Assembly: GCA_027625225.1 (NCBI GenBank)
Contig: JAQBWG010000039.1
Location: forward strand, 1-10,719
Source: Chloroflexota bacterium
GTDB taxonomy: Bacteria; Chloroflexota; Dehalococcoidia; Lucifugimonadales; VGZR01
Direction of reading: 5' to 3'
Length of the DNA: 10,719 nt
Shown: positions 1-6,309 of the stretch, one piece after another
Layout: every line of letters begins with the position of its first letter
How positions within the stretch are numbered: the first letter of the stretch is position 1
Made by a program: the position numbers and the translations under genes
The notes under the pieces: model-generated
Database searches by the model: none
Told to the model about the DNA's origin: nothing
The model's input: the letters and a program-made list of their open reading frames with translations, nothing else

Positions 1-1
1 G

Positions 2-906
2 GCAACAGAGGGTCGCTCATGGCCCGCCGGAATGAAAATCCACAGCAACACGGACTCCTTGGGTCTATCGCAGGCGGAAGACGCACTGGATGCGATACTG
101 TCCGAGCGCCACGCTGATTGGGTGGTGGCCGACGGGTATAGCTTCCATGGGCGCCGCCTGCACGACATCGCTGCCTCGCACCATACAGGACTATTCGTGG
201 TAGACGACGTACCGGAGAGAACTCTAAGTGCCGACATCGTTTTCAATCAGAACCTATCCGATAGGCAAGCGTATCAAGAGTCACAGCTAAGAGCAGGCCA
301 GTATCTTCTCGGGACAGGCTATTCGCTCATAGCAAGTGAGTACCGAGAAGCGCAATGGCGACCGTCCGAACATACGGACTTCCACCGTATTCTGGTCAGT
401 TTCGGAGGACTGGAAAGGGGATATCAGGAAAAGTTATGGAAGCGCTGGATGCTCTGAACGGACCTTTTGAAATTGATATCGTGGTTGGGCCGTTCCATCC
501 GTTTGAAAAAGAGCTGCGCGATTACCGTGGACCGCACGAGGTTCGTGTACACAAAGGACTCACCACACTCGCTCCTTTGATGGAAACTTGCGATCTCATG
601 ATATCCGGCGCAGGCTCTACAATTTGGGAGGCTTGCTGCGTAGGCATTCCCCTGATACTCGTCCAGACCGAAAAAAACCAGGCCGAAGTGGCTAACACCG
701 TCCGTGCTGGGGAAGCAGGTATCTGCATGAATGCTTCTGAGTTGATTGAGTTGGGCAACGAAGTCTTTGCCTCTGCCGTAGCTGAAGCTGTCGCGTCGGC
801 TTCAGACGGCAAAGTGCGGAAGCGCCTGTCTGAGCGCGCAAAACGACTCGTGGACGGACGAGGTGCCGAACGGGTAGTTGCGGCCATGTTCGAATACAAG
901 ATATAG
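2..906 (+). CDS. PseG-like UDP-sugar hydrolase / glycosyltransferase-fold protein, 5'-partial and frameshifted
   Basis: The reading frame is open from the window edge, so the true start lies upstream. The first half reads in the frame of position 2 and the second half in the frame of position 355. Restoring one base near 409 gives a continuous product of about 301 visible residues. Features typical of the PseG/SpsG family (UDP-2,4-diacetamido-2,4,6-trideoxy-beta-L-altropyranose hydrolase, GT28-like fold) are DWVVADGYSF, a VVDD segment followed by SADIVFNQN, LLGTGYSLI, the ILVSFGG turn at the domain junction, and a C-terminal sugar-nucleotide site with MISGAGSTIWEACCVGIP and a late EKNQ. PseG removes UDP from a pseudaminic acid precursor, but no other pse gene is visible, so the substrate may differ. 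The gene ends 7 bases before the PIG-L start, which suggests one transcription unit. The family call is fairly sure, but the exact reaction is not. As written the gene cannot make a full protein without frameshifting. Confidence 0.72.
404..417 (+). other. Apparent single-base deletion (frameshift) in the pseG-like gene
   Basis: Upstream of this point the family-like sequence ends in ILVSFGG in the frame of position 2. Downstream, GKGISGKVMEALDAL continues in the frame of position 355. The upstream frame hits a stop at 455-457. Adding one A beside position 409 would give SFGGTGKGISGKV, a good match to the usual PseG domain junction. It could be a real inactivating indel, a sequencing or assembly error, or less likely a programmed shift. 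I see no classical slippery heptamer with a following structure. Confidence 0.7.
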
Positions 907-913
907 GTGGATT

Positions 914-1606
914 ATGCAAAAAGTTTTGGTGGTTAGCACGCACCCCGGCGACGAAGTCCTGGGTTGCGGAGGCACCCTCGCTCTTCACGTTGAGAAGGGA
1001 GACGAGGTGCGTGTGGCAACATTGGGAGACGGGTGGACATCCCGGCTAATGTCTTTGGAAAAGGGTAGGGAAGTGATTGACCTCAGTGTTCTCGAGGAGC
1101 AGAGTCGCGCAGCACTTAAAGTGCTCGGTGTGAAGCATGTCGAGTTTTTCCGTTTTCCTGACAACCGCTTCGACACGGTACCTCTTCTCGATATCGTGAA
1201 GTCTATAGAAAAAGTGAAGAATGATTACCACCCTGACGTGGTTTACACCAATTCCTGTGCTGGTCTAAGTATTGACCAGCAACTTACCTGTCGTGCAGTG
1301 CTCACCGCGTTTAGGCCGATACCCGAGAACAACCACGCGATACTCTATGCTTATGAAGTTCCGGCCTCTACCGACTGGAACGTTCAAGAGCAGTCGAACG
1401 TTTTTGCACCCAATACCTTCATAAACATCGAGAGAACCCTCCGAAAGAAATTGAAAGCATTCACAATGATGGACTCTGAAGTGCGCCAATGGCCGCATAC
1501 CAGGTCGTCCGAATCCGTGGAGAATCTTGCAAAGATACGGGGCATGACGGTGGGCTTTCGAGCAGCAGAAGCGTTTGTGCTTATGCGTCGGGCAACGGAA
1601 CTCTAA
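914..1606 (+). CDS. PIG-L/LmbE-family deacetylase homologue with degraded active-site motifs
   Basis: The product of 230 residues belongs to the PIG-L (LmbE-like) zinc N-deacetylase family, in the subgroup found in surface-glycan clusters. Family landmarks are VSTHPGDEVLGCGGTLA (residues 7-23), GDEVRVATLGDG, FRFPDNRFDTVPLLDIV (79-95), AVLTAFRP, EVPASTDW and a C-terminal PHTRSSES. The start at 914 follows an AGGTGG ribosome-binding-like stretch (905-910). An earlier in-frame ATG at 878 lies inside the preceding gene and adds nothing family-like. The canonical AHPDDE reads THPGDE here, so the first Asp, the general base in characterised members such as MshB, is Gly12. The usual T-H-H-x-G-D-L-N-I-D-H reads TNSCAGLSIDQ (112-122), so the third zinc-ligand His is Gln122. 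Fold membership is sure. Deacetylase activity is doubtful, and it may be a pseudoenzyme or have changed chemistry. Confidence 0.85.
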   Translation: MQKVLVVSTHPGDEVLGCGGTLALHVEKGDEVRVATLGDGWTSRLMSLEKGREVIDLSVLEEQSRAALKVLGVKHVEFFRFPDNRFDTVPLLDIVKSIEKVKNDYHPDVVYTNSCAGLSIDQQLTCRAVLTAFRPIPENNHAILYAYEVPASTDWNVQEQSNVFAPNTFINIERTLRKKLKAFTMMDSEVRQWPHTRSSESVENLAKIRGMTVGFRAAEAFVLMRRATEL

Positions 1607-1615
1607 TCCTCAATC

Positions 1616-2875
1616 ATGCCTACACCATCCAGGATTCTATTGCTCAACCAGTACTACCCTCCTGATACCAGTGCTACCGCCCCTATTACTCAAGATGTGG
1701 CACAGGCGCTTGCAAAAAAACATAGCGTCACCGTGGTATGTGGGCGTCCCTCTTATGCGCCGACAGAACGCCATCCGTATTATTTGCTCCGGCGAACGGT
1801 TGAAGAAGGCATCAACGTGCACCGCGTCGGGGCGACCGCGTTTCATCGGCGCGGTAAGGTAGGAAGAATACTCAACTACTTGTCCTTCCTTGTACTAGGA
1901 TTCCTACGCATTCTCACGATATCTCCAAAGCCGGACGTCATCATTGCTATGACTGACCCTCCGGTTGTAGCAATAGTCGGCGCTCTCGCTGCATTCCTCC
2001 GCAGATGCAGGTTCGTCTATAACATCAGAGACTTGCATCCGGATATGGCCATAGCAGCAGGGTTTACTATCCCCGCACCGGTACGAATAGTTTGGGAAAC
2101 TACGCATCGCTGGGCATTACGACGTGCAGACCTTGTTATCGCTCTGGGTGAAGATATGCGGGACCGCGTCCTCGAAAAAGGCATAGCTCCTGACCGTGTT
2201 GTGGTCGTGCGGGATGGTGCGTGGCCGTTAGCCCAGTCGCAGCATGATGGTGCTGACATAGTGAAAAAGATTCGTGGCGATGCGAAGTTCGTGCTGCTTC
2301 ATGCGGGCAATATAGGGTTCGCCGGGAACTGGGAAACGTTGGTAGAAGCTGCGAGACAACTCGAGAAAGAAGACGTAGGCCTGACATTTGTTGGAGACGG
2401 AGCACGTCGAAAGGAATTAGAAGTCGAAGCACGTGGGGTAAATAACATACGGTTTTTGCCGTTTTTTCCGAGCGACGATATTTCTTCAGTTCTCGCCGCT
2501 GCAGACATGCATGTGGTTGCGATTCGCCCTGGAATTGAAGGACTAGTCGTCCCCAGCAAACTCTACCCGATCCTCATGGCCGGGAAGCCGGTATTGGTGT
2601 TAGGTTCTGAAAATACGGACGCTGCGCGTGTCGTACAACAAGCTGAGTGCGGTATAGTAGTTGCACCGGACGATGTAAGTGGCGTCGTATCGCGTGTTCG
2701 AGAGTTAGTTCAAAAACCTGAACAGCTTATTGTTATGGGCCAAAAAGCACTAAGCTTTTCCACTAGATTTTCGAGAGAGAAAGAACTTTCTCGATACATC
2801 GCATATATTGAAACGATAGGGTGTTCCCGCTCTGGGGAATCGAATGCGAAGCCTGAATCAGGAGACGATGAATGA
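1616..2875 (+). CDS. GT4 glycosyltransferase, WbuB/WcaI-like
   Basis: The product of 419 residues is a two-domain GT-B glycosyltransferase of family GT4. The N-terminal acceptor domain opens with ILLLNQYYPPDTSATA (7-22) and contains VTVVCGRPSY, MTDPPVV and NIRDLHPD (136-142), which resemble the WbuB/WcaI branch of colanic-acid and O-antigen enzymes. A hydrophobic stretch at about 86-101 may dip into the membrane. The C-terminal donor domain has LLHAGNIGFAGNWE (227-240), FVGDGARRKEL and IEGLVVPSKLYPILMAGKPV (308-327), including the donor-binding Glu and the PSKLYP motif. It would transfer a sugar from a nucleotide donor to a lipid-linked glycan on the cytoplasmic face. The actual sugar cannot be told. 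The gene begins 9 bases after the PIG-L stop with no clear ribosome site, so coupling is likely. It overlaps the next gene by ATGA. Confidence 0.88.
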   Translation: MPTPSRILLLNQYYPPDTSATAPITQDVAQALAKKHSVTVVCGRPSYAPTERHPYYLLRRTVEEGINVHRVGATAFHRRGKVGRILNYLSFLVLGFLRILTISPKPDVIIAMTDPPVVAIVGALAAFLRRCRFVYNIRDLHPDMAIAAGFTIPAPVRIVWETTHRWALRRADLVIALGEDMRDRVLEKGIAPDRVVVVRDGAWPLAQSQHDGADIVKKIRGDAKFVLLHAGNIGFAGNWETLVEAARQLEKEDVGLTFVGDGARRKELEVEARGVNNIRFLPFFPSDDISSVLAAADMHVVAIRPGIEGLVVPSKLYPILMAGKPVLVLGSENTDAARVVQQAECGIVVAPDDVSGVVSRVRELVQKPEQLIVMGQKALSFSTRFSREKELSRYIAYIETIGCSRSGESNAKPESGDDE

Positions 2876-3864
2876 CAAAACGTGCTCTGGTAACTGGAGC
2901 AGGTGGATTTATAGGACATCATTTTGTGAAGTTCCTTTTAGCCAAGGGATATTGGGTTCGTGGAGTAGATATCAAAAAACCTGAATTCGAAGATTCCCCG
3001 GCAAATGAGTTCACTCTACTGGATTTGCGAACTTTGGAAACCTGTGTCAAAGCGTCAAAAGGAGTGGATGAAGTTTACAACCTTGCCGCAGACATGGGTG
3101 GCATCGGGTTCATCACCGCGTATCACGCAGAAATCGCCCGAAATAATATCCTGATTAATAGTCACATGCTTGAAGCAAGTCGAATAAACAAAGTCTTACG
3201 TTACTTTTACTCTAGCTCTGCCTGCATCTACCCGCAGCGGCTTCAGAATCAATCCGAAGTTACCCCGTTAAAAGAAGAAGATGCGTACCCCGCAGATCCT
3301 GAAGAAGGATATGGCTGGGAGAAGCTCTTCGCGGAAAAGCTTTGCCAGTACTACTATGAAGACTATGATTTGGAGACCCGCGTGGCTCGGTTCCATAACG
3401 TGTACGGCACATTGGGTACTTTTGATGGAGGACGGGAAAAAGTGCCTGCTGCACTCTGTCGGAAGATAGCCCTCGCTCCCGATGGAAGTGAAATTGAGAT
3501 TTGGGGTGATGGTGAGCAAACGCGCTCGTTTACGTACATAGATGATTGTGTGGAAGGGGTATATCGTATTATGCAATCCGATTGCCACCAGCCGCTCAAC
3601 CTTGGCACGGAAAGACTCATTACGATAAATGAGTTGGTTGATATGGTAGCTCGAATTGCAGGCAAGACGCTATCCAAACGACACGACACATCAAAACCGC
3701 AGGGTGTGAGAGGCCGTAATAGTGATAACACTTTGTTGCGAAACACGTTGAACTGGGAGCCCCTGATATCTCTTGAAGAAGGGATGACTCACACGTACAA
3801 GTGGATAGAAGGTGAATTGAGGAAAACCAATCGGATACCAATGTTGTCAGAGTCAACACGGTAA
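2872..3864 (+). CDS. GDP-mannose 3,5-epimerase-like NAD-dependent epimerase
   Basis: The product of 330 residues is an extended SDR enzyme. It has the Rossmann motif TGAGGFIG (8-15), then NLAADMGGIGF (70-80), SSSACIYP (114-121), YGWEK (Tyr147, Lys151), RFHNVYG (173-179), GGREKVPAAL (186-195), IWGDGEQTRSFTYIDD (210-225) and GVRGRNSDN (278-286). This set matches the plant GDP-mannose 3,5-epimerase far better than a generic epimerase. The matches include the Cys (here Cys118) and Lys (here Lys190) that serve as the acid/base pair for C3/C5 epimerisation, the YxxxK pair, and the Arg in QTRS (Arg218). The enzyme would convert GDP-D-mannose to GDP-L-galactose or GDP-L-gulose for the polysaccharide. 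The start overlaps the upstream stop as ATGA, with AGGAGA at 2860-2865 six bases before it. A related GDP-sugar substrate is possible. Confidence 0.88.
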   Translation: MTKRALVTGAGGFIGHHFVKFLLAKGYWVRGVDIKKPEFEDSPANEFTLLDLRTLETCVKASKGVDEVYNLAADMGGIGFITAYHAEIARNNILINSHMLEASRINKVLRYFYSSSACIYPQRLQNQSEVTPLKEEDAYPADPEEGYGWEKLFAEKLCQYYYEDYDLETRVARFHNVYGTLGTFDGGREKVPAALCRKIALAPDGSEIEIWGDGEQTRSFTYIDDCVEGVYRIMQSDCHQPLNLGTERLITINELVDMVARIAGKTLSKRHDTSKPQGVRGRNSDNTLLRNTLNWEPLISLEEGMTHTYKWIEGELRKTNRIPMLSESTR

Positions 3865-3900
3865 AGGACGGGACTGGGAAGAGAATCCGAAAGTTCTGTA

Positions 3901-4536
3901 TTGTCGGCTAAGGGGGCTTCACCCCAAGGGGTTCAGCGGTGGCAATTCTATAAACGTCCCCTTGACCTCAGCATTCTGGCTTGCTCACATATATTCTTTG
4001 CCCCTCTTTTCCTGCTCCTTTGGATAGCTCTTCCTTTCCTCATATGGGTAGAAGATAAAGGCCCGGTTTTTTATCGTCAAAAAAGACCCGGAAAAGACGG
4101 CAGGATATTTACAATTCTGAAATTTAGAACAATGGTGACTAACGCTGACCAGATTGGACCTGTGTGGACTACAGACGAAGATCCACGCATCACGAAGGTT
4201 GGAAAGATTTTGCGGCGTACGGCTCTGGACGAACTTCCGAGCGTATTGAGTATCTGGAAGGGTGATATGAGTTTTGTCGGCCCAAGAGCGCTTCCTGTGC
4301 GCGAACAACAAATGTTTGAAGAGCAAATTCCGGGTTTCGCCAACCGACTCAAAGTTCGTCCTGGGTTGACGGGCTTAGCGCAAGTCTACGATTTGCAAGA
4401 TGAGGCCCACACTAAACTGCGATACGACATAGAATATATTCAAAGGATGAGTTTTCTTCTGGACATAAAACTCTTGTTGTTGTCGGTACGCAACACATTC
4501 CTTGCTAGATGGGATGTACGAAAAGGCAAAGAATAG
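3901..4536 (+). CDS. Polyprenyl-phosphate sugar-1-phosphate transferase, short PglC-like monotopic form
   Basis: This initiating phosphoglycosyl transferase (bacterial sugar transferase family) moves a sugar-1-phosphate from a UDP-sugar to undecaprenyl phosphate at the inner membrane. The product has 211 residues. It carries one N-terminal hydrophobic segment (about 22-49) preceded by YKRPLDL, typical of the reentrant helix of the monotopic PglC type, and lacks the extra four-helix domain of WbaP/WcaJ. Motifs are PVFYRQKRPGKDGRIFTILKF (55-75), the catalytic Asp-Glu in RRTALDELPS (Asp110, Glu111), GDMSFVGPR (121-129) and RPGLTGLAQV (153-162). The start is uncertain. There is no ATG or GTG in the frame between the preceding stop (3862-3864) and the conserved core. 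TTG at 3901 gives the usual length but has poor ribosome spacing. CTG at 3874 follows AAAGGA at a 5-base distance and would add nine residues. Confidence 0.88.
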   Translation: MSAKGASPQGVQRWQFYKRPLDLSILACSHIFFAPLFLLLWIALPFLIWVEDKGPVFYRQKRPGKDGRIFTILKFRTMVTNADQIGPVWTTDEDPRITKVGKILRRTALDELPSVLSIWKGDMSFVGPRALPVREQQMFEEQIPGFANRLKVRPGLTGLAQVYDLQDEAHTKLRYDIEYIQRMSFLLDIKLLLLSVRNTFLARWDVRKGKE

Positions 4537-4604
4537 AGCGATGATTCAAAGTCACAAAGATGGTTGCTAACTTTACGGTTCATATTTTAGATTGATGAAG
4601 ATTT

Positions 4605-4616
4605 AGGACAATAATG
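4605..4616 (+). promoter_or_regulatory. Ribosome binding site that decides the Wzz/BY-kinase start
   Basis: AGGA at 4605-4608 lies five bases before ATG at 4614. Starting there gives MRDEGLDVKAYWTIIVRWWW followed by a hydrophobic helix, the expected N terminus of a Wzz protein. An ATG at 4646 in the downstream frame gives residues unlike the family, so 4614 is preferred. Confidence 0.7.
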
Positions 4617-6178
4617 CGAGACGAAGGACTAGATGTAAAAGCGTATTGGACCATCATCGTTCGTTGGTGGTGGATTCTCATTTTAGGGGCTGTTGGTGCA
4701 GCTCTAGCTGGGTTTTTGTTCGAAATGACCCCGCTTTGCTCTACGAGGCAAGTGCCAAGGTACTTGTAGAAGGCAGGCAAACCCCAGGCACTCCTTCTTC
4801 GGGAGATATCAGGGTTGGGCAAGAGCTGGCGGCCTTTTACAGCGATTTGATTTTGACCCGACCCATTCTTCAAAGTATTACAGAAAACCTTGCTCCCGAT
4901 TACACGACTGATAAACTCTCTGCGTCCTTGAGTATTAGCAGTGAAGGGAGCTTTATCCGGATTGCTGCCGTTGATGAAAATCCTGTCACCGCAGCACTTG
5001 TAGCGAATACCAGCGCTAGGACATTCATAGATGTACTACAAGCGCGTCAACTTGATCAAATCGCCCAATTCCAAGAATCTCTTAATGACTATGGAATCTC
5101 GCAAGACCTAACCCTGCTTGCTGCACAAGTATCCGGTTTGCAGACGCTCACAATCGTCGAAGAGGCATTACCGCCACCTGAGCCATTCAACCCGGCTAAC
5201 CGGCTACGGGACACTTTGCTAGCAGGCGTCATAGGGCTGTCACTGGCTGGTCTGATTGTTTTCGGAGTCGAATATTTTGACGACAGCATCAAATCCGCTG
5301 AACACTTGCAAGATATAACAGGCCTGGTGTCGTTAGGTATCGTGCCGAAGCAGAAAACAGAGAATATTGCCAAGCCAATCCTACTTAGTCACGATGCGCA
5401 AGGGTCACCTCTATCTGAAACATATAAGTATGTGGTGTTGAATCTGGAATTTTCTGCCCTTGAAAAAGGCCAGCTTAATACATTGGTTGTCGCTAGTGCT
5501 CTACCCTCCGAAGGTAAAACAACCAACGCAGTCAATACTGCGATTGCAATGGCAAGAAGTGGAAAATCGGTAATCTTGGTCGATTCCGACCTTCGAAAAC
5601 CCAGCCTCCATGAGATTTTCGGGATTTCTGAGGATAAAGGCCTAACAAACGTTTTGTTAGGCAATTCGAGTATTGAAGAAGTGCTAGTTGAGACATCAGT
5701 GCCTGGGTTATCCGTAGTGGTTAGCGGGCCCATCCCTCCTGATTCAACGCGAGTATTACGTACTCCCCGAATGGCAGAGGTTGTGAAGGAGTTAGAGGAT
5801 AGGGCAGACTTTGTGATATTCGATAGCCCTCCCGTTTTGGCAGTCGCAGACTCCATCGTCCTCGCGTCGCTAGTAGATGGTGTGCTATTTGTAGTTGACG
5901 CCCACAAGTCCAGACGTGAATCATTGGTTAGAGCGGTCCAGAATGTTCGACAGGTAAATCAAATGGTTGTCGGTGCGGTGCTAAATAGAGTCGCTCCGAA
6001 GTCACATAATGAGCATTACCACTACTACCATCAGTATTCTTCAAATGGTAGTCCGTCCTCGAATGGCCGGCTTAAGTGGGTTACCAATCCCTTTCGCAAT
6101 GGTAATAAGCATGTTGGCCTTGAAGCAGATTCAAAATCCTCAAAAGTAAGATTTGAGGACAGGCAAAAGGAAAAATAA
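4614..6178 (+). CDS. Fused Wzz chain-length determinant / BY-type tyrosine kinase, with frameshift near 4730
   Basis: Read through one missing base near 4730, the product has 521 residues. TM1 is at about 18-36 after a WWW stretch. A short extracytoplasmic Wzz region begins with LLYEASAKVLVEG, and TM2 lies at about 202-222. The kinase domain has Walker A SALPSEGKTT (295-304), Walker A' ILVDSDLRKP (321-330) and Walker B VIFDSPPV (401-408). A C-terminal tyrosine cluster, HYHYYHQY (Tyr469, 471, 472, 475), is the usual autophosphorylation site. Such proteins control polysaccharide chain length and export by cycles of phosphorylation and oligomerisation. The motif before the kinase that is commonly E-x2-R-x2-R reads ETYKYVV here. 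The gene follows the phosphoglycosyl transferase by 77 bases and closes the cluster. If the frameshift is real, only a short N-terminal peptide would be made from the proper start. Confidence 0.85.
4727..4733 (+). other. Apparent single-base deletion (frameshift) in the Wzz/BY-kinase gene
   Basis: The frame starting at 4614 gives TM1 and then leaves the family at about 4730, ending soon afterwards. The downstream frame gives PALLYEASAKVLVEG and continues to 6178. The switch falls on a run of four C (4729-4732). Five C would restore one continuous frame reading M-T-P-A-L-L-Y-E. Homopolymer length is prone both to sequencing error and to slipped-strand mutation. Confidence 0.75.
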
Positions 6179-6232
6179 AAGAATCTCCAATCCATAGTCC
6201 GGATTTCATGCGGCATGAGTTGCTACATGACA

Positions 6233-6272
6233 AAATAAGAAGGGGCGGCCAATTGGCCGCCCCTTCTTATTT
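6233..6272. terminator. Bidirectional intrinsic terminator, perfect 40-bp palindrome
   Basis: Positions 6233-6250 (ending AAGGGGCGGCC) are the exact reverse complement of 6255-6272, around AATT. This makes an 18-bp stem with GC-rich top and AT-rich base, ending in TTCTTATTT on one strand and the same on the other. It sits between the convergent ends of the + strand kinase gene (6178) and the - strand DUF255 gene (6310), so it should stop transcription from both sides. Confidence 0.85.
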
Positions 6273-6309
6273 GATGGCTGAATCTTTGTGGAAACAGGGT
6301 GGGGGAAAA

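Noticed and set aside
878..913. Earlier ATG at 878 for the PIG-L homologue
   Set aside because: It lies inside the preceding coding region and would add non-conserved residues. ATG 914 starts directly at the family N terminus after AGGTGG.
4646..4730. ATG 4646 as the start of the BY-kinase
   Set aside because: The first residues of that frame lack the expected TM helix. The TM helix is encoded in the other frame from ATG 4614 with a proper ribosome site.
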